The notes: generated by a model not told the origin, from the sequence alone. A DNA stretch of 64,000 nucleotides from Emergomyces orientalis (GCA_002110485.1 MOWL01000045.1:620001-684000); one strand, 5' to 3'; positions 20,672 to 33,399 are shown, counted from the first letter of the stretch. Program-made: numbers and translations.

Positions 20672-22997
20672 ATGCCAGCAACCCAGCAAAAGCTGTGGGT
20701 TTCCCCGCATGCGGGGAAATACCCCATCGACGACTATCGACGGCATGTCAATATGAGGTTCTCCCTCAACCTAACTGGCAACCACGAACTACAGCGCTGG
20801 AGCGTGACAAAACCACACGATTTTTGGATCGATTTATATAAATACATTGGCGTTATTCCAGAGCTACCGTCACATATTACACGTGCTTACGACGATTCTT
20901 TACCTCTGAGCGCCGTGCCAAAGTTTTTTGATGGGCTTAACTTGAACTATACAGAAAATGTTTTTTCAGGTAAAGACCCGAACGCAGTGGCCCTCATTGG
21001 TCTCAGAGAGGGAGATGGCATGGACGGAGAAATTGTCACATGGGCGCAATTAGCAGAGAGGGTGAGAGTTGTCAGAAGTGCCTTAGTTCGAAATGGCATC
21101 AAGGAAGGCGATCGTGTTGGTGCATTGGTGTCTACGTCAATTTGGGCTGTGGTCCTTTTACTTGCATCTGCCTCTATAGGTGCAATTTTCTCTTCGATTT
21201 CCCCTGATATGGGCGTAGAAGTACGTTTTGTGGCATATATTCCGATTTATAACAAGGGGTTCTGACACTGCAATTTAGGGATGTGTGACACGGCTGAAGC
21301 AAATCGAGCCAGCAGTGGTCTTTGCGGATAGCGATATGACATACAAGGGAAAGAGAAACTCTCTAGATTCAAAGATAATAGCAATCATGGATAAGCTGTC
21401 CAAATCCACGAAGATATTTGTCATTCCAATTACGACTCAAAGCTCACCCAAATTTCCTGTGATCGATGAGTTTCTCTCCAAAGCGTCCGATTCTGATGCT
21501 CTCGAGTATAGCCGTGTCCCATTTTCCCATCCCCTTTATATCCTGTACTCGAGTGGTACTTCGGGACCTCCAAAATGTTTAGTTCATCAACATGGTATTA
21601 TTCTCCAGCTAAAAAAGATTTCGTTGCTTCACAACTCGCTTGGCCCAAAAGATATTGTCTTCCAATATTCGAGCACCTCCTGGGTTCTTTTCAATATTAT
21701 GAATGGACATCTTGCAGTTGGTGCCACCACAATATGTTACGATGGATCTCCCCTGTGGCCGGATACTACAGCCACTCTCAAAATACTCGAGAGATTTAGG
21801 TGCCAATCCCATTCCGCGATTAGTAATATCATTAGTTAACACCATGTGGCCAGGGTGACATATTGGGGAACTTCTCCTCGATATCTTCTCGAACTTGAGG
21901 CTTCCAAGCTCGTTCCTCGGGAGGTGTATGATCTCGGTGCCCTCCAGATGGTCACCACAACAGGCGCAACCCTCACAGCGGACCAATACCGATGGTTTTA
22001 CCGGGTCTTTCCTTACATACATCTTAGTAGTATTGCGGGAGGGACAGATATCGGCTCGTCCTGTGCGTTTAATTCCCAAATTATATGCCATAGTGTACTA
22101 ACTCGAGATTTATAGGGTTGTCATCTGACCCCTCCAGCCCCGTTTATGCCGGAGAGATGCAAATTTTTGCCTTGGGGATGGATGTGGATGTCGCGGATCC
22201 TACAACGGGAGAGTCAATAAAACGTGTACGTGCATAGTTAACTTCACATACCCATTTAAGATCCAAACTAATTACAACGATAGACCGGCGAGTCAGGGGA
22301 ATTGATTTGCCGAACCCCCTTCCCGTCAATGCCGGTGTACTTCTGGGGAGACAAGGATAATAAAAAATATAAATCCTCATATTTCGAACGCTTTGATAAT
22401 ATTTGTGTCTGGGCTCAGCATGATTGGATCAGTGTTAACCCAGCCACTGGAGGATCCGTCATTCATGGACGAAGGCATGAAAGAACCTCAATTCCAAAAT
22501 ACCTCCGCTCTCTTACAAAACTCAGTTATCTAGTCGAGCCCATTTGAACTAACCAAATTTCATCGAACAGTGATGGCGTCTTAAATCCCTCCGGAATCCG
22601 ATTCGGTAGCGCAGAAATCTACTCGATATCTGAAGGACCTAAATTCAACTATGAAATCGAAGATACGCTGTGTATTGGCCGTCGCCGCAAGCAGGATAAA
22701 GATGAAGTGGTCTTTCTCTTTGTAAAAATGCGGAAGAACAAGCCCTTCACTAGTACCCTCGAACAACGCCTCCGAACCGAAATCCGCTCTGGTCTTTCTC
22801 CACGCCACGTTCCGAAATTCATAATTGAGACACCGGAGATCCCAGTGACGATTAATGGGAAGAAAGTTGAGATTGCCGTTAAGCGAATAATCAGCGGTGA
22901 TAAGGTTCAGGTTAGCTCGACCGTCGCGAACCCCCAGTCCTTAAAGTTTTATGAGCAGTTCGTTCATTTGGAGGCGCAGTCAAGGGCAAAGCTGTGA
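20672..22997 (+). CDS. AACS: Acetoacetyl-CoA synthetase
   Basis: ANL-superfamily enzyme that activates acetoacetate to acetoacetyl-CoA for ketone-body, leucine and lipid metabolism. Six exons fit in phase: 20672-21220, 21279-21799, 21854-22062, 22116-22225, 22284-22474 and 22571-22997, for 668 residues. Signatures are LYILYSSGTSGPPKCLVHQH (AMP-binding loop), TYWGTSPRYL, SIAGGTDIGSS, CRTPFPSMPVYFWGD, QHDW and the C-terminal lysine motif ITVNGKKVE-like (VTINGKKVE). The fifth intron has a GC donor (GCATGA) instead of GT. No nearby GT keeps the conserved join HGR-SDGV. The protein ends RAKL, a peroxisomal PTS1-type tripeptide (AKL). Taken together the gene looks intact once the GC-AG intron is accepted. 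Confidence 0.92.
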
Positions 22998-23572
22998 AGA
23001 GAGAGATTGCCGGGTGTTGATCCCTTTGGCGGGCTGAACCGGGATTATCCTATAGATTGATTTCAATGAAAAATTCTTAGAGAGATACCAAGTTGTGGGA
23101 CATATTCTCTTGCTGAGAGGCAGTTTAAGTTACTGAGAGGTAGCGGGAGTACCTGATGAATATGTTCAGCTATATGGACGTGAAAATACTTGTACTTCCC
23201 AGCAGAGAATGGAAAGGCCGGAAATAGATTAATCATTAGTATAACCAAAACTCCCCAACCAAATAAACCTTTCAGTTTATCTGGCTGCTGCTTAACCCGC
23301 TTGACTCCTTATGCTGGTCATTTGATGGTTTACAATACTTCCCCGCTTTGGCACGGCAGCTTGGGTTAACCTTAACCCCACTTCTCCATATTTCCAGACA
23401 ACAGCCAAACCAAGAGTGCGAGGGTATGAAGCAGATTGGGAGCAAGGTGATCATTTTATCCGGTGCGATAAATAACCCCTTTATTCCCGGAAGGCTTGCG
23501 ATTGAGCACTACTATTGAACAAAAAGAAGCTCCTATCATAAACCAATTCAACTTACATCGTCTTTTATCGCG
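22998..23572. other. Intergenic between AACS and amidase
   Basis: 575 bp between two plus-strand genes. No gene seen; holds the AACS 3' UTR and the amidase promoter. Confidence 0.5.
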
Positions 23573-25413
23573 ATGCCTACGCTCATTGACCAGAACGCTT
23601 CATGGAAAGAGAAAAGCGACGTCAAGAAGGCCTCAATCCTCAACGACGTTCCAGCCGAGTTCCTGCACCCCGAGTTGTGTTTCTCTGATTGTGACCCGAA
23701 CCCAGTCCTCAACATACCAGCGTCGCTTCTATCCACTAGAGAGCTGGCAATAACCTGTTTAGATGCCACTGAGCTTGTAAAAGCAGTGGCCAAAGGAATC
23801 TATACTGCAGTTCAAGTCCTTGAGGCTTTCACGCATCGAGCGGTAATTGCACACAGATTATTAAATTGCTGCCTTGAATTCCGATATCAGGATGCTTGTG
23901 CAGAAGCAGAGCAGTTGGATCGTTATTTTCAAGAAACTGGAAAGACTAAAGGACCATTGCATGGTTTACCGATATCCGTCAAGGACCAGTGTCGGATTAT
24001 CGGGACGGAGACGACATGTGGGTTTGTTTCCCACCTTGGAGTGAGAGATACTGAGGACTGTACTTTGGTAAAGGTGCTGAAGGATGCAGGAGCTGTGATC
24101 TTCGTGAAGACGAACTTGAGTATTGGCTGTTTGTGGGGTGAGACTGTCAATAAGTATGGACATGTTCATACTTGTGTTTGACCAACGGGCAGGCTGATTG
24201 AATCTAGTGTTATTGGCCATACAAGCAACCCGTTCAATAGATCCTTTTCGTGTGGAGGCTCTAGTGGTGGAGAGGGTGCTCTGTTGGGTATGCGTGGTAG
24301 TCCAATGGGCGTAGGGTCGGATTTGGGAGGCTCAATCCGAAGGTGAAATATCCTCAATAGCAACATTTCAATTATTTACTTACACCCAAAAAGCCCATCA
24401 GCGTATCAGGGGCTTTGGGGTCTTCGTCCGTCAACTGGCCGTATCCCATTTTACCGCATACTGAATTCTATGGAAGGAAACGAAATCGTCGAATCAGTCG
24501 TAGGCCCGATGTCTCACTCACCACAGTCTCTAGAGCTCTTTACCCGGACCGTCGTGGATTCTCAGCCATGGCTTCATGACCCAAAGTGCCATCCCATCCC
24601 ATGGCGTCGGGAAGAACTTGACAATAGTGTTTCAGGGAGGCCACTGCGAATTGGGGTTATGTTATGGGATGATTGTGTTTTTCCTCAACCACCTATTCGT
24701 CGAGCCATGCGTGAAATCGAGGCAAAGCTTAAAGCTGCTGGCCACGAGGTTATTCCGTGGAAATTGGACCAGAAACGAGCACTGGAACTATTAGTATGCT
24801 ACCACATACCACATATTTTGCCGCGGCTCGTGTGCTGACTTATTACTAGATAAGTGCTGTTACCAGTGATGCTCGCGGCGATGTCGATCGCACAATGGCG
24901 AATTCTGGAGAGCCTGACCTAGGACTCGCATTCCGCCCAGGCCAAAAGCCACTCACAATCCTAGAAGCATGGGAGCTTACTATGAAGCGTGTTGATTTTC
25001 GAGCCTCAGTTCTCGAACAATGGAATGCAGCCGGGAAAGATGCCTCAAACCCGATGGATGCGTATATCACCCCCATCAACCCAACCGTAGCTCCTATGCA
25101 CGGAGAACACAAACGTATACGCTACATGGGGTACACGGGGACAGTAAACTTGCTCGATTTCACCGCTTGTACTATCCCGGTGACATTTGTAGACCCCGAG
25201 ATTGATCTTCCTGACCAGCCAGATGGAAAATTCGACGCAGCAGGCCAACCTATCCCTTCACCGGCATCGGACCTTGACATGGCTGTCCGGGGAAATTATG
25301 AGCCACGGCGCTATGAAGGACTACCCGTTGCTGTGCAGGTAGTAGGCCGACGACTTGAAGAAGAGAGAATATTGGGCATTGCTCAAGTTCTGGAAAAGTT
25401 GTTAAAATCTTGA
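23573..25413 (+). CDS. Amidase (amidase-signature family, acetamidase-like)
   Basis: Hydrolase of the amidase-signature family, splitting an amide to an acid and ammonia; fungal relatives include acetamidase AmdS. Exons 23573-24153, 24193-24342, 24394-24793 and 24850-25413 fit in phase, giving 564 residues. The Ser-cisSer-Lys triad is present: Lys of LPISVKDQ (about 137), Ser of CGGSSGGEGAL (about 217) and Ser of GSDLGGSIR (about 241). The first intron is only 39 bp, very short, and the second has a GTGAAA donor. The C-terminal part has DAYITPINPTVAPMH and GLPVAVQVVGRRLEEERIL, typical of the family. Substrate cannot be read from sequence. No signal peptide or PTS1. Confidence 0.9.
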
Positions 25414-27241
25414 GAATCAGGTGACAGGACCTATATACTTTGTAGCTACCTGTAGTATTAGATTGATCCGTGACATTGTATTAGTTTCCTCTATCAACCG
25501 GAGCATCGACATTTGCAATATATAGCATCGTGATATTGAATACCGTTGAGAAATGGTTCAATTTGTGGGATAATTATTTTGCAGATATTCGATTCATCAA
25601 ATGATGAATATGTCGGAATTGATAGTCAAAGAACCGACATAGAAGCGAACTCATTCATAGAATGAACGGCAATGGACTCAAAAATGTAGGAACTATCATT
25701 GTACTGTACAAAAATGAACCCAAGAACAGAAGTATCCCACCTAATCAAGCATTCATTCTGTGCTCTCAAAATTGGCAAATAGGATCACTCTCACTCGTTT
25801 CTCATTGGACTCACATCCTCGTCGGTTCCAATCTACTACCACGGTTCTCGCTGCTTATAGTATTGGAACGGTACATTATTGACGCGGTGTTGTGCATAGT
25901 AATTGTGTGAAACATGAGATTATCACCACACATTTGTTGGCTAAGACATACACACATGTTCAATTGCCACACTAATTGCCACACGGCGAACTCCGATGGA
26001 ATCTCCACCAAATACGCCCTCATCTTCGCCGATCTTTAATATATTCGCCATTACATTGATTTTTCTACAAAGTCAGAGGTATTCAGCTGAGAATATCACG
26101 ATACGATCAATATAGCATGTAAATCACTCATATTATTGATGGATAGTCGTTGGGCAGCCTAAGATGGATTCACGGGTATAAATAGCCATGGAAAACCCAT
26201 AGATATTTAGCTAGAGCAGAGCTCAGAGCACACAGACCACAATACCATATATCTCTATATATTAATTCCTCCCTATATATGTGCATATTATGCTAGCTCC
26301 ACTCTCCGTCTTATCCTCCGTTTCATAAATTGTTATTGAGGCAGTATGGGGGAACCAAGATGAGAAGCGGAAAGATATAGTCAAATTTTCCGAATTAGGA
26401 AATCAGTACAGCTTCATTCAAGAGGGTAGGCATGTAGGCAGGCAGATAATAAGTCACCAATCACGGATTATCTGGTCTGTATATAAATTGCAGCAGAGAC
26501 GTGGTGGCACGGGTAGAATTTTCGAATACACTAAGTGGGAAGCAACTAGACTCGGGTGGATTCTAGAATCACTGGTTCCTATGAAAAATCCAGAGCGAAA
26601 TGGGAGGAACCATATATGTGCGCTAAGGAAACATAAAAAAATAGCCAATGCGCCCACATACATAAGAGGTGGCATTTCTGCTTTCCAACATAAAGCAGAA
26701 AATGGGTTAATCTCCATGGAAGCGGAGTGAGTGTACCAAATTCATTGACTACTTATGCCAACAATTCCTCAGATACGGATGTGGCTTCCAAGCGGCCGTG
26801 CAACTTACTCTTCCCATGACTGATATCCGAGCAAATCGATAGCCAACAACCTTGGCTCTTTGGTAATAATGATACCCGAGCCTTTTATGATATTAGGAAG
26901 AAAGAAAAGTAATTTATGGAAAAGCATAACGAACTTGAATCGAATATATAATGTCCATCCATGAAGACATTTTTGCGGCCTCGCGAAATCCTCACTGGTT
27001 TTCACACCTGTCCCAGATTAGGGAATTTCCAATGGACTTGGACTAGTGGGGTTCTCAAAAGTTCGCTCAACATTTAGCACACATACGGCACACCTCTGCC
27101 TTGCATTGATATGTCGTCATACGGGAATTTTTGTTTCGACCTTTCCCTGGGGGTTTACACTGGCGCGGGATGGATCCGCGGTCCTGATACTATTCTTCCT
27201 GATATCTTCCGTCGAAGCCCCAACGGTAACACAAACCATGG

Positions 27242-27754
27242 ATGTTCACCTTAATAACTCTGTCACGCATTCAGTTGAGTTCATGTTATAAGTTGCCATT
27301 TGATCAGTTTCCATCGGGCACATTCGCGGTTTGGGTGTTGTGGATGGTAGTTACCTCTTTCATTCGCGCGAAGGGCGATCATTTCTTCGGCTCTTGGATT
27401 AATGCACCTGTCCACAAAGTGTGCTTTGCCCACCTGGTTTATTGTATACTAAATGTATACGCAATCGCCTCACGCGCCGAAGTCGATGTTTTTGGTGTTA
27501 TATTGCGGATGGATCTCAAGTTCTCGGGATTTCGATGGCCAGACATGTCAACCATATACGCTTGCTTTCTCCCTACGAATATGTTTGACAGGCTTTGCGA
27601 AGTGGAGCGTACGAGAACAGCGCGTATAACAAAATTTGAAGCCATATCAGATATTAATTCTGCTAGTGGGCACCGTCTACCTCCGAATCTTATTTCGGCA
27701 TTAAGCAGGCTGAAATTATTCAAACCAGCGCCTTTTCCCTTCTATAGAACTTAG
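27242..27754 (+). CDS. Unrecognised open frame in gene-poor region
   Basis: A 170-codon frame from ATG 27242. The product would be hydrophobic in its first half (FAVWVLWMVVTSF, LVYCILNVYAI) and basic later. No family motif, promoter or splice pattern supports it, and the opposite strand also has a 94-codon frame. It is long for AT-rich DNA, which is the only reason to list it. Confidence 0.15.
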   Translation: MFTLITLSRIQLSSCYKLPFDQFPSGTFAVWVLWMVVTSFIRAKGDHFFGSWINAPVHKVCFAHLVYCILNVYAIASRAEVDVFGVILRMDLKFSGFRWPDMSTIYACFLPTNMFDRLCEVERTRTARITKFEAISDINSASGHRLPPNLISALSRLKLFKPAPFPFYRT

Positions 27755-28851
27755 GGAAGGAAACAAATATAGCTACAGCGATGATGTATGGTCATTAAAT
27801 CTCTGCCCCACTTCAATTTTGCGGTCGATTATTGTATGATGAACAGAAAGAGAATGAACGAGCCAACAGCGGCTTGTCTTCTTACCTCACTAAATCCACT
27901 GGTTTATAAGAAGGAGCGGTAGGATGTTGATCTATCAATCTTCATCTCGCGGCGATATAAATTATGGTATTTTGTCGTTCTGCTACGCCTATTCAATTGA
28001 ACCATGGGTGGTTGGCAAAAACAAGCTGACTGCATTGTACGGCTGCAACAAGCAAGCGATCCTCTGGAGATCCTACATATTTCCGAATTGGGTATTCAAT
28101 TATTTATCGAGAACGCACAACGCTGCTCAGTGTGTCAACAGCGATAAACGAAAAAGCCTGTCCATTTTGACCATAACTGAATGAAATGCAGTATCAAGAT
28201 TGAGAGAATCAAATTTCCTCGCTGAGGGCGGAGGAAGGCAAACCTCACAACTTCATAAATTACATCGTTACTAGCCAACCAACACCGCCGCCTATCGGCG
28301 GCCTGGCCTTCCATCTCTATAACTGCATTCATTCGTCGTGGTATGTCATTACGTGGCGCGAAGGACACGACAAGTACCTGGCAGCCACGCTGCGGCGAAC
28401 TCTTTATAGTCATTTCGGAGCGCCCTATTTTTTTTTTCTAAGGGGTAATATTTTGATAATATTATCGCCAAGTATTGACTTATATAGCACCTCCGGAACC
28501 AGGAATAAGATACTTTCTATCATGCAAAATTTTTCCTCGCAGAAAGCCGCCTGAGCGACTTCATGGCTACATATACGGCTGATGTGGTGCACCTTTACCT
28601 ATTTTGGGTACCAATAGACGGCAGAGTTAATTGACCTCCAACGAAGGAATGAAGCAACAATGTACTGCTGTATAACAATCAGTATCACTCACCCATCATC
28701 CCCGCTTACTTATATCTGATGTCTGGTTAATCCGGGTTTTGGACAGATCTAGGAATAGGTCAGCCAGTCCGAATAACCTGTCGATGCCCCATGGTTACCC
28801 GACCGCCATACACCAAAAACTGGTCACTATAGCGACAGATTAGCGGAGCCT

Positions 28852-28859
28852 TATAAAAA
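28852..28859 (+). promoter_or_regulatory. TATA box (TATAAAAA) upstream of a small orphan frame
   Basis: TATAAAAA about 80 bp upstream of the ATG at 28933. Good spacing for a start site between the two. Inference from position only. Confidence 0.3.
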
Positions 28860-28932
28860 CTGAGCAGGCTCAACGGTCCCCAACCCCTACTGGCTTGTCT
28901 TGAGTTGTCCTAGGAAAAGGCCAATTTCTGAC

Positions 28933-29205
28933 ATGAGCAACAGTCCAACTGGATCAGTTACTTTGGTTCATTTGTGGGTAATCTTCATGAGCATTGTTAC
29001 TCCGTGTTTACCATCTGAAAATATTGGAAAATCGTGTCACTGTCAGTATTTTAATTTGTGGTGCTACGAGGAGTCGTGGTACCGGAATGTCAGGCCGGCA
29101 TTTTATTCGGCTGGGGTGATGCGCATTATTGACGTGCTACATTCCGCATCTCCAGGACTCCTTTTCTTTATCATTACTCTTGTGGTTCTAATATTTGCAC
29201 TTTAG
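28933..29205 (+). CDS. Possible small membrane or secreted orphan protein
   Basis: A 90-codon frame with a TATA box 80 bp upstream. After a short polar N-terminus there is a hydrophobic run (VTLVHLWVIFMSIVTPCLP) that could be a signal peptide or anchor. A Cys/aromatic middle (CHCQYFNLWCYEESWY) and a strongly hydrophobic C-terminus (GLLFFIITLVVLIFAL) follow. I do not recognise a family. Two hydrophobic ends would suit a small membrane protein. It may equally be chance in a gene-poor region. Confidence 0.25.
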   Translation: MSNSPTGSVTLVHLWVIFMSIVTPCLPSENIGKSCHCQYFNLWCYEESWYRNVRPAFYSAGVMRIIDVLHSASPGLLFFIITLVVLIFAL

Positions 29206-29773
29206 AGGATTGGATGATCAACGTGATGTGCTCCCTTCGTCCTGTAGAGCTCGGACGTTATTCACCAACTTGATCTCTTTCGCTTATCTCCAATTCAGCA
29301 AGGCCCTTTCCTTCGCCTTCTTAACGTTCCAATCTTCAAGTTGTACATAAATACTCGCTACAACCATTTCTCTGAGTCACCGTCGGTTTCGCCTTCAGCT
29401 TTCCACCTAATTTTGGCCCTACCCCCTGTGACTCCCAATATATACTATTATATCCTGTGAAAATCATTTCACGAGCTGTGTGAAACGGTTTCACCTTTTC
29501 AGTTTATAGGACGCATGCTTTGAATGGTCGATGCGACTTGTTCATTTTTCGAGCTGAAATATCTTAAATGCCCACGCCATACTGACCCGGTGGGGTTTGG
29601 AAGCTAGCTATTCCGGGGGCGAGCCGCTCGGGAGGAAAGAGAACTGTGGAACGTGCATCAGCGTCGGTGCCAGTATTTTGTGAAGCTGATCCGGTGGAAA
29701 AACATAATATCATCTACTTTCTTCTGTCCCCTGGTTCCTGCTCACATGCAATATATCGGGAATTGCACCTCGA

Positions 29774-31488
29774 ATGTACTCGAGCAATCCACCTGACGCG
29801 CTGACCAGGTGGGATGTTATACCCACTCTTCTGGTTAGTTGGTGGTGTACCGGTTTCGCCCTCATGATTATTTTTGTTCGAGCCCTCGGACGGTATATTC
29901 GAACCCAAGTTCTTTTCCCAGAAGATTGGGTTATGCTCATCAGCGTCATTCCTTTGCTTATTCGCATGGGTCTGGTCCATTTGGTTCTGATTTATGGCAC
30001 AAACAACATCGTTTCAACCAATCTTTCGGATATTCAGATTCATCGCCGAGAGATTGGAAGCGGACTAGTTTTGGGAGCAAGAATATTTTACACGCTCTTG
30101 TAAGTTCTCAGTATCCGGTATTCAGCTTTTTTCGCCGCGGAGCCTAGAATTCAATTCGCTATCAAGAAGTCGTTTTTCAGCTAAAAATCAAATTCCCTAG
30201 CATATGGACCGCCAAGTTCACTATTGCTGAGTTTCTTACACGGCTCACCGCGCAAACTTGGCGGCGCTCCTTTCAACTGATGTTGAATTTTATCCGTTTT
30301 GTCCTTGCGGTCACATTTTTTGCAGTGGTAATTTCCACATTGGCGGAATGCCAACCATTTCATCACTACTGGCAAGTCAGCCCAACACCCACACCCAAAT
30401 GCCGCCAAGGGTACGCTCATCTGGTGGTCATGGGTGCCTGCGATGCCGTTACGGATGTCCTGCTTGTCGCTTTTCCAATTCCTATCATCATTGTTTCGAC
30501 TATGCCGACAAGACGGAAATTCTCTCTCACCCTCCTCTTCGCCTTGTCCTTGGTTCTGGTTGTAATGACCTGTTACCGCGTACCAGCAGTAATCCAACGT
30601 AATGGAAACCAGCAATACCGCTCTTTATTTGCCTCCCTTGAAATTCTAGTAGCTACGGTGGTCTCTAACGCTATTGTTATTGGGTCTTTCATGCGAGACC
30701 GGGGAGTGAAAAAGCAAAAATACAAAATTGGTGCTGTCAGTGAAGCAATTGACCATAAATTCTCCCGCCGGGCTACAATTACATATCACCAATGGGGCAG
30801 TGACGCTGATCTTGCAACTGATATTGGGATTCGCCTACACCCAGAGGTAAAAACGCCAGCTTACAAGGAAATCCGACCTGCTCCCCTGGCTCGTGCGAAT
30901 AAGGGGAATCCAGAAGAGAACGGCTTGGCCGAATCTGAAGAGGCTACATATTATATGCAGCTAGAACACGATGATGATCTTACTGCAGAGAGAGACTCTC
31001 AAAAATTTTCTCCTTTTTATCTACTTGGCCACGTTTCAAATACTCCAGAATGTATAGCTTCAGACACAATAAATAATATATCACCCAAGAAATCACCTGA
31101 AGTCTGCCTAAATGACGTGGGAGGGCTACTGGCAGGCAGGCAGTCATCAGCAGCCACAGCTTCCACTTGTGTTGCGATTGACTCTGTTTTTATCCCTCCC
31201 GAACCAAGACCCCAACTACCACAACCTAGTCGCCGAAGTCATAGTTTCCTCGAAGCAGTCGCCAATATTTGGTCAACATCCCGGCTATCCACACTCCGAA
31301 ATTCTTTGCTCCCAGTGGGCTCCACTAGCCCAGTTCTAGGAGACCACCTCCCAGGACCCAGACCACCTAGGCCAGCACGTGGGGATGAAGATTGGACCCA
31401 TGCTGGCGCCATAGAACAGATGTCATTGCAACTTAACGAACTGGGGGACTTAATAGATCGAGACGCGGAAAAAAACACTCCAGAATGA
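29774..31488 (+). CDS. Fungal rhodopsin-like seven-transmembrane protein (Pth11-related)
   Basis: Plasma-membrane protein of the large fungal rhodopsin-like/Pth11-related group, often species-variable and thought to act in surface or nutrient sensing. Exon 1 (29774-30099) and exon 2 (30201-31488) join in phase with a GTAAGT donor and a CCCTAG acceptor, giving 537 residues. The join reads ARIFYTL-FIWTAKFTIAEF. A nearer CAG acceptor at 30180 would put a stop in frame, so it was rejected. Seven hydrophobic segments are visible from IPTLLVSWWCTGFALMIIF through LEILVATVVSNAIVIGSF. Cys in AECQPF and KCRQGY are the usual extracellular pair. The last 300 residues are hydrophilic, Pro/Ser-rich and cytosolic. 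No ligand can be inferred. Confidence 0.85.
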
Positions 31489-33286
31489 GATATTATGCGT
31501 GGGATTTCCCACGATTTGGTCCGAAGCCCAGTCACCTGAGCGGGTGATTATAACCCTAACCTAGAGTGTATGGTGATTTCTCACGGACCAAGGAAAACAA
31601 TGTCAATGTCAATGATACCACGCCTGTTTGTCCATTCTCGTTGTGCTATTAATTGTGTGAATGGTTTTTATTATGCTGCAGCGAGGGATTTTAAAAAGTG
31701 TGTATCGATTTTGTAAATTTTTCTGTGCAAATAATGTTTAATGATGACTTCTGTGTTTCTGAAATTATGAATTGGACCGAATCTATGATTCCGAGCTGTT
31801 GTTCATGTGGCATGGAAGTGACTGTATGTTGATCACTATTGAATCGTTTTCTCTCTCACTTAGAAATGAGAGAACGGGGCCTAAATCATATTGAAATAGC
31901 AACTGCCTTATCAGAACATGGGTGGCTATGTAACCATACAAAAACATTAACCCACTGGTTGACATCTCATAATTAGCATGAGGCATTCATTATCATTATA
32001 CATCAATAGCCTCAACTTCGCATGTACAGTACATATTTTCCCAAATTCGCCCTCAAATTTGCCCCTTAACTAAGTATTGGGAAGCTCAACAGCTGTTAAT
32101 GTCTGTCGATGTTCTGCAAAGACGCATTCCCGACATCAATCCATGCAAATCGATCTTGCACATCACCCACCGCCACTGAACGCCCTAAATTCCAACAAGT
32201 TACAATATCGTCCATTGTAATGATTTAGTGCCGGTTCAAAGAAAGAGGTCTTACCTAATGAGAAGTCGAATTTGCCCATTTCTCTCTCCACACTCTCGAC
32301 AAGCGGCTCTTATTGAAATGCTTCTGCATGCATACAGATATACATTTGACGCACTGTGCTAGCCGTGCGTAGATATGCAACTGGTTACATGTACCACGCA
32401 GCAATCTATGAAGCGCTAGGAAGGAATACTCAGCAAGGCGGCCCGAGAAACAAGGCCACTCCCGAAATATTCAATAATAGGCTAATTAGTAACCTTTTTT
32501 CGCCTTCTTTCCCCCGGTTTGTTATATTTCTCATCTTTGCTGATATTACTCTAAAAGCATCGTCAGAAATAACCTAGTCACGGCAATGCCGTGCGAGGAT
32601 GGAATTCGACAACGTTGGGTGTATGGACAGGAGTATGTGGTGGTCGTCTTGTGGTGTGGATTCTAATTTTAAGCAATGGTCTGTGCTTTTGATGTTGGTG
32701 GGGAACATGGATTAAGCAAACTCTAAACTCCCCCTGTTCAAACCATAAACCAACTGAGCTCCAACGATTTCTTACTGAAGAGGGGAAGTAACCGAACCCT
32801 TCCACTAGGTATATTTTCTTGATTTAATATTCCGGTTTATTCTATGCGCTGACTAGATTCTTCAATGCCTTGACGGAGATATGCGGCCGTTTTCAAACAT
32901 AGCGTGGCAATAACGCAGCTAAATCAACCACTTCCATGGTCCTCTTGGAGGCAGGTAACATAGAAAATGGTTGGGTAAAACGCAGTGACAAAAACTATGT
33001 ATTTGAAACATATTTATCTGACCAGAAAAGACATCATCAAGGCCAGCAGTCAGATACAGCAGAATTTATCCAACAATATAGATCAGCCAACATTATATCT
33101 GTCCGTCATCTGGACATGTATCAACTCCTTTGGAAGGCCGGTTAGGTTAGTAGGTTTTTCGAGGATGTTGATTATACGTTGTCGATAGATCTGCCCTTGT
33201 AATTACCCAAATGAACCTCCTTGTTGAATGTGATATCAATAACATATGTGTTTGGCGAATGTTATATCTGCGCACGTGGTTGCCTT
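31489..33286. other. Gene-poor region left of the TRIM element
   Basis: 1.8 kb with no supportable gene, tRNA or repeat. AT-rich, short frames only. A weak tRNA-like A-box/B-box pair on the minus strand near 32735-32765 was rejected. Confidence 0.45.
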
Positions 33287-33291
33287 ATATC
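33287..33291. repeat. Target-site duplication, left copy (ATATC)
   Basis: ATATC directly before the left terminal repeat; the same five bases follow the right repeat at 34168-34172. Five bases is the usual Ty1/copia duplication length. Confidence 0.85.
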
Positions 33292-33391
33292 TGATGGAGG
33301 TGGAAGGTTGGTTGATTGTACTATCTAGCGGGCGCAGCTCTCTCATATAGGAGTGCGGGTCACGTGGTCTACTAAGGGCATCCTGCCAACA
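33292..33391 (-). repeat. TRIM 3' LTR (minus orientation), 100 bp
   Basis: Identical to 34068-34167. Starts TGATGG and ends CCAACA on the plus strand; the ends form an imperfect short inverted repeat (TGATGG/TGTTGG on the other strand). It contains a CACGTG E-box and a TATA-like CTATATGAG on the element's sense strand. Confidence 0.9.
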
Positions 33392-33399
33392 CCCCCCCT
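33392..33399 (-). promoter_or_regulatory. TRIM polypurine tract
   Basis: AGGGGGGG on the minus strand, immediately 5' of the 3' LTR, the expected position for plus-strand primer formation in LTR retrotransposons. Confidence 0.8.

Larger units (their letters stand above)
25414..29773. other. Gene-poor AT-rich region
   Basis: 4.4 kb without a recognisable gene. Two weak candidates are listed separately (27242-27754 and 28933-29205). A perfect 12-bp palindrome (GATAATATTATC) lies at 28455-28466. No transposon ends, tRNA or tandem array could be recognised. Confidence 0.45.

Noticed and set aside
30126..30180. Nearer AG acceptors for the rhodopsin-like gene intron
   Set aside because: They put stops in frame; the acceptor at 30200 restores the family sequence FIWTAKF.
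32735..32765. tRNA-like A-box and B-box pair on the minus strand
   Set aside because: The boxes are too close together and no cloverleaf stems can be drawn.
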